DNA of 12,529 nucleotides from Paraktedonobacter sp035294465. Its GTDB lineage: Bacteria; Chloroflexota; Ktedonobacteria; Ktedonobacterales; Ktedonobacteraceae. Positions 6,960 to 12,529 of this stretch are shown piece after piece. The DNA lies in the NCBI GenBank assembly GCA_035294465.1, contig DATGKW010000222.1, positions 1 to 12,529 of the forward strand, written 5' to 3'. Numbering within the stretch: the first letter of the stretch is position 1; the number at the start of each line of letters is the position of its first letter. The notes under the pieces were generated by a model, which saw only the letters and a program-made list of their open reading frames with translations, made no database searches and had not been told where the DNA came from. Made by a program: the position numbers and the translations under genes.

Positions 6960-7960
6960 CCGATCTCGCCTCCGCAGTAGCTGCAGAAATGCTTGTTGCT
7001 CTGCGAACGCTTGCAGTGAGGGCAGACGATCAGTTGATCGCCGGCGGTCGCGGCCTGGTTGACTCCTTTTGAAGCCGAGCCATTCGTCGGGGAAACCGTC
7101 GGGCCTGGCTTGCGCTTGTAATTGCCTGCCAGAATATCGCGATACTCGCCGCTATCAGCCCACTTGACGATCTCGCTGGCCCGCACTACCAGCATAGGAT
7201 GCGTGGTCGGGGCAACCAGCATGGCCTTGTAAAGCCGGTCAAGCACGCTGACGTCGACCGCGTGATACAGTTCCGCCTGCTGGAGAAATTCGGAGGCGCT
7301 CATTTCGTGGCGCTGGAAAAGCGTGCCGCCAGCCATCTTCATCATTAACGAGATCAAGACCTGCGGATTCTGCACGACGAGCAAAGAAGCGCGGTCAGCC
7401 GTGAACTCGGCCATGCGATCCCATTCCCGCAGGGCCCCTTCGAGCGACAGCCCGATCAGGCGTCCAATACCCAGGGTCATATCTCCGATCAACTGAATAA
7501 GCAGGCTGATACCCAGAGCCATCGTCTTATAGAGCACGTGACCGGACTTGATATGCCCAAGCTCGTGCGCGATCACGGCCATAATTTCGTCATCGTTCAA
7601 CAGATCGATCAGGCCCGAATTGATAATAATATACGGGCGAGTGTGGCCGCTGGTCATGGCATTGACCAGGGGAGTCTGGGCCACATACAGCTCCGGTTCG
7701 GGCATATCGAGAATTGCACAGGCTTCGTGCAGTGAGGCATAGAGCTTCGGACATTGAGTCGAGGAGACGCGCACAGACTGCGCCACGTTCATAATATACG
7801 CGACCTTTTCGGGGAACAGTTCGATAAATTTGCGCACAGCAATATCAAGACCGGGAATCTTCTGCAGAGTCGCCAGCGCTCGACGATCAAAGGGATGCTG
7901 GAGCGCAGCCGGGTCAAGTTGGGGAAAGTGCCGGCGTGCTCCTGGCTGAGCGAATGACAT
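6956..7960 (-). CDS. M48-family zinc metalloprotease with C-terminal zinc ribbon
   Basis: The 334-residue protein has the M48 core: ligands in HELGH (H132, E133, H136) and the downstream glutamate in AEFTADRAS (E185), with D189 as in HtpX-like proteases. A hydrophobic stretch at about 146-173 between these motifs probably anchors it in the membrane. N-terminal to the core is PELYVAQTPLVNAMTSG, a common M48 block. The last 22 residues form a rubredoxin-like zinc ribbon, CPHC (313-316) and CSYC (326-329), linked by a low-complexity segment. Known role of the family: turnover of misfolded membrane or cell-envelope proteins; the ribbon may serve as a docking or regulatory domain (inference). AAGGAG lies 8 nt before the ATG. 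It follows the 106-residue protein gene by 26 bp and is coupled to the EamA transporter, so the three form an operon. Confidence 0.9.
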   Translation of the reverse strand: MSFAQPGARRHFPQLDPAALQHPFDRRALATLQKIPGLDIAVRKFIELFPEKVAYIMNVAQSVRVSSTQCPKLYASLHEACAILDMPEPELYVAQTPLVNAMTSGHTRPYIIINSGLIDLLNDDEIMAVIAHELGHIKSGHVLYKTMALGISLLIQLIGDMTLGIGRLIGLSLEGALREWDRMAEFTADRASLLVVQNPQVLISLMMKMAGGTLFQRHEMSASEFLQQAELYHAVDVSVLDRLYKAMLVAPTTHPMLVVRASEIVKWADSGEYRDILAGNYKRKPGPTVSPTNGSASKGVNQAATAGDQLIVCPHCKRSQSNKHFCSYCGGEIG

Positions 7961-7986
7961 GCAAAGCTCCTTCTTTAGCCTGGCCC

Positions 7987-8307
7987 TTACGCCTCAAACT
8001 TCACAGTGACGGGTGGAAGCTCAAGCTGCGCTGCCGAATGCGCCCATGAGCGAATGGCGTGGGCCACTATTTCATTATCGCGAGGCTGACGCAGCCGTTG
8101 AGGCTGCTCCATCCTCCTGACGACGACCTGTATCTGCCAGCCTCCATTGATGCGCTTCATTCCCGATGGACAGGAGACTTGTAAAAGGGCCGCAATACGG
8201 GGAGATTGCCGATTGAGTACCTGAATAATTTCTGACCAGTGCGTCTGTAAGATGGCTACAAACTGCTCAGTAAATTCTCCGCTGCCGACACGGGGCGTCT
8301 GCTCCAT
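7987..8307 (-). CDS. Hypothetical 106-residue protein, first gene of the M48 operon
   Basis: I place the start at ATG 8307, preceded by a perfect AGGAGG (8318-8313) at 5 nt. The frame is open further up to a GTG at 8493, which would give 168 residues. That start has no Shine-Dalgarno, and its extension would run through the large inverted repeat at 8388-8448 and a probable promoter. The 106-residue product begins MEQTPRVGSGEF. It has an amphipathic region with HWSEIIQVLNRQSPRIAALL, then a strand-like GWQIQVVVRR, an NEIVAHAIRSW helix and a final PPVTVKFEA strand. The pattern of a tryptophan helix, a short strand pair and a closing strand resembles the C-terminal domain of DnaX (gamma/tau). That resemblance is a weak impression. 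No signal peptide or membrane segment is present. Co-transcription with the protease is likely. Confidence 0.75.
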   Translation of the reverse strand: MEQTPRVGSGEFTEQFVAILQTHWSEIIQVLNRQSPRIAALLQVSCPSGMKRINGGWQIQVVVRRMEQPQRLRQPRDNEIVAHAIRSWAHSAAQLELPPVTVKFEA

Positions 8308-8345
8308 GGTATCCTCCTCGCTGAGTAAAAGACCGGCGTGCTCAA

Positions 8346-8354
8346 AGTATACCA
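8346..8354 (-). promoter_or_regulatory. Candidate extended -10 promoter of the 106-residue-protein/M48/EamA operon
   Basis: TGGTATACT on the minus strand fits an extended -10 (TGn-TATACT). No good -35 was found at 16-18 bp. The predicted start of transcription near 8339 gives a leader of about 32 nt carrying the AGGAGG site of the gene starting at 8307. Confidence 0.45.
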
Positions 8355-8387
8355 TATACCGAGCTTTTTTTCCCGAATCTGAGAAGT

Positions 8388-8448
8388 AGTGATGAAGATG
8401 AGCGAAAGAAATTTTTTGCAACAATTTCTTTCGCTCATCTTCATCACT
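8388..8448. repeat. Perfect inverted repeat, 26-bp arms, 9-bp loop
   Basis: The arms at 8388-8413 and 8423-8448 are exact reverse complements, with loop TTTTGCAAC. They begin AGTGATGAAGATGAGC and end with the matching complement. The repeat lies between the tuf stop (8506) and the operon start (8307). It could form a very stable RNA hairpin in the tuf transcript, acting as a terminator, an RNase III site or 3' end protection. It is not a canonical intrinsic terminator because no U-run follows on the minus strand; on the plus strand a pyrimidine-rich stretch follows. Confidence 0.95.
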
Positions 8449-8505
8449 CCCTTTCTTTTCACCTCGCTTGAGGCGGGAAAAGAAGCGGAACACTACATAC
8501 GAGGA

Positions 8506-9714
8506 TCACTCAATGATCCCCAGGCAGAAACCTGCGCCGACGGTATACCCACCTTCGCGGATAGCGAACGAGACGCCTTCCTCCAGTGCAACCGGCTGGC
8601 GCAGTTCCACGGTTACTTCAACGGTATCGCCAGGCATAACCATATCCACGCCCTGCGGCAGCCTGATCGTTCCCGTTACGTCGGTAGTGCGCACGTAGAA
8701 CTGCGGCTGATAGCCGCTGAAGAAGGGTCGGTGACGACCGCCCTCCTCTCTGGTGAGCGCGTAGACTTGCGCCGTGAAGGTCGTATGTGGCTTGATTGAG
8801 CCTGGTTTAGCCAGAACCTGGCCGCGCTCGATCTCGCTATGCGCCACGCTACGCAGCAGACAACCAACATTGTCGCCGGCGATTCCCCCATCGGCGAGCG
8901 TCTGATGGAAGGTTTCCAGCCCGATGACAACGGCGCTACGGCTCTTCTCTTTCATGCCCACGATCTCCACCGTCTCGCCTACGCGAATGCTGCCACGCTC
9001 AATCAGACCGGTCGCGACGGTTCCACGCCCCGGAACGCTGTAGACATTCTCTACGTGCATCAGGAAGGGCTTGTCAACGGCGCGCACGGGCGTCGGAATC
9101 GCGCTATCCACGGCGTCCATCAATTCCCAAATGCATGCGGCAGCAGGATCGTTGCGCGAGAGGTCTCCTTTGCTTTCCAGGGCTTTGAGGGCTGAGCCAC
9201 GAATGACCGGCACCTCGTCACCGGGAAAACTCTGCGCGGAGAGCAGCTCGCGCACCTCCAGCTCGACCAGTTCGAGCAGCTCCTCGTCATCCATCATATC
9301 GACTTTATTGAGGAAAACCACCATGGCCGGCACCTCCACCTGGCGAGCCAGCAACACATGTTCGCGTGTCTGCGGCATGGGGCCATCGGGAGCACTGACC
9401 ACTAGGATCGCGCCATCCATCTGAGCCGCGCCGGTAATCATGTTCTTGATATAGTCAGCGTGCCCAGGGCAATCTACATGCGCATAGTGTCTCTTCTCTG
9501 TCTGATACTCCAGATGTGCAATAGCAATGGTAATGCCGCGTTCGCGCTCCTCCGGCGCGTTATCGATCTTGTCGAACGCCGTATACTCAGCAAGCTGAGC
9601 CGAAGCCAGCACTTTTGTAATAGCCGCGCTCAACGTGGTCTTGCCGTGGTCAATGTGCCCAATGGTGCCAATGTTCACATGCGGCTTGTTCCGCTGGAAT
9701 ATCCGCTTTGCCAT
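8506..9714 (-). CDS. tuf: Elongation factor Tu
   Basis: The 402-residue GTPase delivers aminoacyl-tRNA to the ribosome in the cytoplasm. G1 is GHIDHGKT (19-26), the switch I threonine is T62 in RGITIA, G3 is DCPGH (81-85), G4 is NKVD (136-139), and GSALKAL is G5. Domain 2 has GRGTVATG, domain 3 has GRHRPFFSGYQPQFY, and the C-terminus is VGAGFCLGIIE. Length and motifs are normal. Phrases such as TIAIAHLEYQT and VSAPDGPMPQTREHVLL resemble Chloroflexota EF-Tu. Several substitutions at usually fixed positions (ATGLIERG for ATGRVERG, FCLGIIE at the end) suggest it may be one of two paralogues. The gene stands alone, with no rpsL, rpsG, fusA or rpsJ next to it, and a tRNA gene lies upstream. AAGGAG is about 13 nt before the ATG, longer than usual; the intervening ATG is out of frame. 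Confidence 0.95.
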   Translation of the reverse strand: MAKRIFQRNKPHVNIGTIGHIDHGKTTLSAAITKVLASAQLAEYTAFDKIDNAPEERERGITIAIAHLEYQTEKRHYAHVDCPGHADYIKNMITGAAQMDGAILVVSAPDGPMPQTREHVLLARQVEVPAMVVFLNKVDMMDDEELLELVELEVRELLSAQSFPGDEVPVIRGSALKALESKGDLSRNDPAAACIWELMDAVDSAIPTPVRAVDKPFLMHVENVYSVPGRGTVATGLIERGSIRVGETVEIVGMKEKSRSAVVIGLETFHQTLADGGIAGDNVGCLLRSVAHSEIERGQVLAKPGSIKPHTTFTAQVYALTREEGGRHRPFFSGYQPQFYVRTTDVTGTIRLPQGVDMVMPGDTVEVTVELRQPVALEEGVSFAIREGGYTVGAGFCLGIIE

Positions 9715-10004
9715 GTTCTTTTCATGACTCCTTCTGTCTGCAATGGTCTGCTTATACTAAGAGGAGAGCTTTCACTGTTGTTAGGAAAAGCTTCCGTCCT
9801 GATACCCGGTCGTCCTCTTCTTCCGCGGATAAGAAGAGCATGACCGTTAACCAGGCAGAAGAGGGCAGGAAAGCATGGAAAGGCGCGCGGCACAACCTGT
9901 GCGCGAAATGATATGAAATTTGTTGAATCGCTACATGCTCAGATTTCATATGACACGGCCCGGAAGAAAAGTATATCCAGCCGCGCTCTCATTTCAGAAA
10001 ACAC
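9715..10004 (-). other. tRNA-to-tuf intergenic leader with two inverted repeats
   Basis: No convincing gene lies in these 290 bp. Two structures are visible. One is a perfect 8-bp hairpin, CTCTTCTT (9815-9822) and AAGAAGAG (9831-9838), with an 8-base loop that includes CCGCGG. The other is a 9-bp inverted repeat, ATATGAAAT (9911-9919) and ATTTCATAT (9943-9951), 23 bp apart. A weak -10 (TATCAT on the minus strand near 9909-9914) has no good -35. Either tuf is read through from the tRNA promoter or its own promoter is non-consensus. Confidence 0.5.
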
Positions 10005-10080
10005 TGGTACCCGTAATGGGAGTCGAACCCATCACCTCAGTCTGCAAAAGACCGTGCGCTTGCCGCTGCGCCACACGGGT
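10005..10080 (-). tRNA. tRNA, anticodon UUG by position (tRNA-Gln), isotype uncertain
   Basis: A complete cloverleaf folds on the minus strand. The 7-bp acceptor is ACCCGTG/TACGGGT with one G-U pair, the D-stem is GCGC/GCGC with loop AGCGGCAA, the anticodon stem is CGGTC/GACTG with loop TTTTGCA, the variable region is 5 nt, the T-stem is ATGGG/CCCAT with loop TTCGACT, and the discriminator is A73 followed by encoded CCA. Position gives anticodon UUG, which reads CAA (Gln). Odd points are C at position 37, where a purine is nearly universal, and G at 48 opposite G15. GCA also occurs in the loop but only out of register. I am sure it is a tRNA, less sure of the amino acid. Confidence 0.85.
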
Positions 10081-10119
10081 AAATGCTACCCACCATCCTT
10101 CTTCATGGTCCGGTATCAG

Positions 10120-10151
10120 AGCAAGCAAGAGCGCTTTTTGCTCTGCTTGCT
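10120..10151 (-). other. Hairpin at the 5' end of the tRNA transcript
   Basis: The segments 10120-10132 and 10140-10151 pair over 12 bp with a single bulge around a 7-base loop. It lies just after the predicted start of transcription (about 10155) and about 40 nt before the mature tRNA 5' end. It may stabilise or guide processing of the precursor, or act as an attenuator (inference). Confidence 0.6.
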
Positions 10152-10161
10152 TTACATTGAC

Positions 10162-10190
10162 ATAGTAACATGATATTTGCTCTTTGTCAA
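10162..10190 (-). promoter_or_regulatory. Strong sigma-70-type promoter of the tRNA (and possibly tuf)
   Basis: The minus strand has a consensus TTGACA (10190-10185), then a 17-bp spacer, then TACTAT (10167-10162). It points at the tRNA 80-odd nt downstream and could also feed tuf if read-through occurs. Confidence 0.75.
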
Positions 10191-10298
10191 GTATTTCCTA
10201 GCAACCAGATTCTCCCAAAATCAGGGGAAGAGCGGGAGCAAACAGGATCTGAAGGCTCTCATTCTTGAAACAAAGGAACATCAATTTTTGTGAAACAC

Positions 10299-10327
10299 TC
10301 GACTTGCTCGCTGTGCTTAGCTATAAT
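10299..10327 (+). promoter_or_regulatory. Promoter of the methyltransferase gene
   Basis: TCGACT (10299-10304) is followed by a 17-bp spacer and a perfect TATAAT (10322-10327). The leader to the ATG at 10414 is about 80 nt. The rest of the non-coding stretch 10191-10298 holds only weak dyads (for example CTCCC and GGGAG near 10213-10240) and no gene. Confidence 0.7.
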
Positions 10328-10348
10328 GAACATGGATACCTCCCGAAT

Positions 10349-10381
10349 CTCTGCGAGAAGAGGAAATCGCGCAGAGGCGAT
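10349..10381 (+). other. Alternative leader hairpins upstream of the methyltransferase gene
   Basis: In the predicted 5' leader, CTCTGCG (10349-10355) can pair with CGCAGAG (10370-10376). Alternatively, ATCGC (10366-10370) can pair with GCGAT (10377-10381). The two pairings share bases and are mutually exclusive. No U-run or known riboswitch core follows, so a regulatory role is only a possibility. Confidence 0.4.
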
Positions 10382-10413
10382 CTTTTGAGAGGAAGAAAAG
10401 GAGGAAAAAAGCA

Positions 10414-11283
10414 ATGTCTACTCCCACGCATCCCCAACAGGAGCATCCCAGCACCTATATCGTGCAGGACCGTTCCAACAAAGAAGAGCTGAGCCGTCTG
10501 CAAGTCCACGACCGTATGTTTACGAGCCGCATGGGCGGAGTATTACCTGAGCAGCCCGATCCGACCCTCTTCCAGCGAGTGCTCGATGTTGGCTGCGGCA
10601 CCGGCGGCTGGCTGATTGAGTGCGCCAAAACGTATTCACACATGTCTCTGCTAATCGGCGTAGATGCAAGCCACTTGATGATTGACTATGCACACGAGCA
10701 AGCTCAGATTCAAGGAGTCAGCGACCGCGTAGAATTTCATGTGATGGATGCCCTGCGCATGCTCGAATTCCCCACCGGATTCTTCGATCTGGTCAACCAA
10801 CGCGCGGGCATGAGCTGGCTGCGGACCTGGGATTGGAACAAGCTCCTCACCGAGTATCGGCGTGTGGCCAAACCAGGCGGGGTCATTCGCGTAACCGAAG
10901 GGGACCTCATACCAGAGAATAACAGTCCGGCCCTGACACGCATCGGTGAACTGGGAGTAGAAGCGACCTACCAGGCCGGTCATCTCTTCACCGCCGAGCC
11001 AGGCGGATTGAGAAAAGAACTGGCCGCGTTATTGAAACGGCACAGTATTCAGCAGATACAAACACGCGAGTATGTTCTGGAGTATCGTGCAGGTACCGAT
11101 GAGTGGCGAGATCTATTTGAGGACCTGGGATATGGCATACGCACCGGGCTGCCGTTTCTGCAGAAGTGGACGCGTGTTCCCGACAATTATGAGGAAATTT
11201 GCCAACAAGCGCTTACAGAAATGCAGCAGCCAGACTTTGTAGCTACCTGGCATGTGCTGACAGCCTGGGGAACTGCACCATAG
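10414..11283 (+). CDS. Class I SAM-dependent methyltransferase
   Basis: The 289-residue protein has the Rossmann methyltransferase signature. Motif I is VLDVGCGTGGW (56-66), the acidic ribose-binding residue is D83 in IGVDAS, then RVEFHVMDAL precedes motif IV-like FDLVNQRAGMSW, followed by EYRRVAKPGGVIRVTEGDL. Upstream of motif I is a polar 50-residue segment; the C-terminal ~90 residues form the likely substrate-recognition part and I do not recognise a specific acceptor. No membrane segment or signal peptide is present. AGGAGG lies 9 nt before the ATG, which fixes the start, with a TATAAT promoter 80 nt further up. It is a single-gene unit: the tRNA upstream is divergent and the downstream deacetylase gene is convergent, separated by a probable terminator. 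The substrate could be a small molecule or natural product; nothing nearby decides. Confidence 0.88.
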   Translation: MSTPTHPQQEHPSTYIVQDRSNKEELSRLQVHDRMFTSRMGGVLPEQPDPTLFQRVLDVGCGTGGWLIECAKTYSHMSLLIGVDASHLMIDYAHEQAQIQGVSDRVEFHVMDALRMLEFPTGFFDLVNQRAGMSWLRTWDWNKLLTEYRRVAKPGGVIRVTEGDLIPENNSPALTRIGELGVEATYQAGHLFTAEPGGLRKELAALLKRHSIQQIQTREYVLEYRAGTDEWRDLFEDLGYGIRTGLPFLQKWTRVPDNYEEICQQALTEMQQPDFVATWHVLTAWGTAP

Positions 11284-11340
11284 GGAAAAGAGCCCATCAG
11301 CTCATTCCCGGATCAATATTGAATAGCCGGGCGCTTTTTC
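11284..11340. terminator. Probable bidirectional terminator between convergent genes
   Basis: On the plus strand CCCGG (11307-11311) pairs with CCGGG (11327-11331) and is followed by GCG and C then TTTTT (11335-11339). On the minus strand GAGC and GCTC pair around 11290-11303 and are followed by TTTT. Both genes end into this 102-bp gap. The stems are short, so efficiency is uncertain. Confidence 0.55.
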
Positions 11341-11385
11341 TTTCATAAAATATCGCGACCCTGCGCGGCACCCACTCGTTCAAGC

Positions 11386-12528
11386 TCAGATATTTCTCCA
11401 CCAGTGCTTATGCCAGGCGCGGGCTTCGGTCAGAGCGTCGCGAGTAGCAAGCGTGAGGATAGTCATGCTGCGTTCGCGTTCGGAGGAGGTATCGTAGAGA
11501 TCGACGATGCCCAGGTCAACACCGAGGAGCGGCTCAATTGCGCCTGCCGTGCAGTAGGGCACATAAGCCGCGCTGTAGCCTCCCTCTTGCAGCATTACCA
11601 GACGCCCGTCGCACACACCTTCAGCGAGATCAACCAGCAGGCCGGACATGGCGCGGAAACCGTCCATAGTGAGCATCATCTGGGCCAGCGGATCGAGCCA
11701 GCTGGGGTCCTGGCCAGCGGAAATGATGATCAATTGCGGGCGGTACTGCTGGCCAATTGGCACAACCAGTTGCTCAAAAGCAGCGCGATAGCCGCGATCA
11801 CCGGTCCCGGCCGGCAGAGGAATATTGACCGTGTAGCCGGCTCCCGCTCCGCTGCCCACCTGCTCCAGTTCGCCGGAAAGCCTGGGATACCAGTTATGCT
11901 GGTGCAGCGAGACAAAGAGCACGCCGGGATCACTATAGAACGCGTCCTGAGTGCCATTGCCATGATGCACATCCCAATCTACGATCATGATCCGTTCCAG
12001 GCCATAAGCCCTGCGCGCGTAGTGGGCAGCCAGTACGGCATTATTGAAAATGCAATAGCCCATACAGCGATTGCTGAGAGCGTGATGGCCCGGTGGGCGC
12101 AGGAGCGCGTAGGCATTCTTGACCTCGCCCGCAAGTACCGCTCTGGTCGCCTCCAGCGCACCGCCGGCAGCATAGAGCGCGGCCTCGAAGGAGCCAGCGC
12201 TCAGGGGTGTATCCGATTCGATCTCGCCCCAATCTCCGCTCGCAGGGCCGCCGTTGACATGCGCGCGCACCCCGGCGATATACTCGCGCGTATGATAGGC
12301 CAGCAGTTCTTCTTCGCTCGCGGCCCGCACCGCGATTGGTACCATACGCGCTGTCAAGCCCGCGCCATCGAGAAACTGTTTGATACGCCGCGTGATCTGC
12401 GTCGAGGAAGGATGCGACTCAGGATCGATCTGAAACGAGCCGGTGCGCGTCACCACGGTCGCTTCCACGCCGGTATCGTGATGCAAAAATCGTTCGTCAA
12501 AAACCAGGCCGGTTGAATGAGCAGGCAT
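11386..12528 (-). CDS. Class II histone-deacetylase-like amidohydrolase
   Basis: The 380-residue protein belongs to the arginase/deacetylase fold and should hydrolyse an acetylated amine such as an acetylpolyamine or acetyl-lysine, using zinc. Seen: RPPGHHA with the catalytic pair H148/H149, MGYCIFNN, zinc ligands D186 and H188 in DWDVHHGNGTQ, D274 in SAGQDPSWLDPL, and the transition-state tyrosine Y318 in QEGGY. As I recall them, Bordetella HDAH residues H142, H143, D180, H182, D268 and Y312 have identical spacing, which places it in that bacterial class II group rather than with acetoin-utilisation AcuC. Q273 replaces the common phenylalanine in SAGFD. The ATG at 12528 is at the window edge, one base from the end. 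The N-terminus TGLVFDERFLHHDTG fits the family start, so the gene is probably complete, but a few more residues upstream cannot be excluded. Confidence 0.88.
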   Translation of the reverse strand: MPAHSTGLVFDERFLHHDTGVEATVVTRTGSFQIDPESHPSSTQITRRIKQFLDGAGLTARMVPIAVRAASEEELLAYHTREYIAGVRAHVNGGPASGDWGEIESDTPLSAGSFEAALYAAGGALEATRAVLAGEVKNAYALLRPPGHHALSNRCMGYCIFNNAVLAAHYARRAYGLERIMIVDWDVHHGNGTQDAFYSDPGVLFVSLHQHNWYPRLSGELEQVGSGAGAGYTVNIPLPAGTGDRGYRAAFEQLVVPIGQQYRPQLIIISAGQDPSWLDPLAQMMLTMDGFRAMSGLLVDLAEGVCDGRLVMLQEGGYSAAYVPYCTAGAIEPLLGVDLGIVDLYDTSSERERSMTILTLATRDALTEARAWHKHWWRNI

Positions 12529-12529
12529 A

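Noticed and set aside
6300..6980. A 226-codon plus-strand frame opposite the transporter
   Set aside because: It is a charged, low-complexity shadow of a clear EamA gene with no ribosome site.
8388..8448. A two-unit CRISPR or repeat array
   Set aside because: There is only one inverted pair with a 9-bp loop and no further copies or spacers in the window.
8308..8493. N-terminal extension of the 106-residue protein to the GTG at 8493
   Set aside because: No Shine-Dalgarno, preceded directly by a stop, and it runs through a perfect inverted repeat, while ATG 8307 has an ideal ribosome site.
10005..10080. Reading the tRNA as tRNA-Cys (GCA)
   Set aside because: GCA would require an anticodon stem that cannot pair, and the acceptor starts A-U with A73, unlike tRNA-Cys (G-C and U73).
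11404..12516. A 370-codon open frame on the plus strand
   Set aside because: It is antisense to the deacetylase, whose catalytic motifs are all intact; the antisense translation has no recognisable domain.

Overview
The window looks like ordinary chromosome from a GC-moderate bacterium, most likely a member of the Chloroflexota and probably the Ktedonobacteria. This is inferred from three things: the EF-Tu has Chloroflexota-style sequence; there is a large NB-ARC/TPR (STAND) regulator of the kind abundant in that class; and several genes have strong AGGAGG-type ribosome binding sites. No phage, insertion sequence or CRISPR array was seen.

Layout. At 1-2117 (minus, running off the left edge) lies the N-terminal ~705 residues of a STAND NTPase with TPR repeats. 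It is open from end to end. It is divergent from an adenosine deaminase gene (2362-3432, plus). The 244-bp gap between them carries a promoter for each gene and a perfect 9-bp inverted repeat over the deaminase -35 box. The deaminase converges, with a 16-bp gap, on a 576-residue membrane protein made of two tandem copies of the same module (5179-3449, minus).

At 5325-6034 is a compact two-gene metal-response unit. A MerR-type operator with a 20-bp spacer precedes a MerR regulator that has the mercury-type three-cysteine spacing. A small cysteine-rich GDCCVxC protein follows. No merA, merT or merP is present. It converges, with only 4 bp between stop codons, on a minus-strand operon. In transcription order that operon is a 106-residue protein (start revised to 8307), an M48 metalloprotease with a C-terminal zinc ribbon, and an EamA/DMT transporter coupled to it by an ATGA overlap.

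Upstream of this operon lies a stand-alone tuf gene (9714-8506, minus). A perfect 26-bp-arm inverted repeat sits just after tuf. Before tuf there is a structured leader and a minus-strand tRNA (anticodon read as UUG) with its own strong promoter. The right end holds a plus-strand class I SAM methyltransferase with a clear promoter and structured leader, a probable bidirectional terminator, and a convergent class II histone-deacetylase-like amidohydrolase (12528-11386, minus).

The items most worth a second look are the palindrome after tuf, the orphan MerR/GDCCVxC pair, the duplicated membrane protein, the deaminase operator, and the degenerate STAND motifs.
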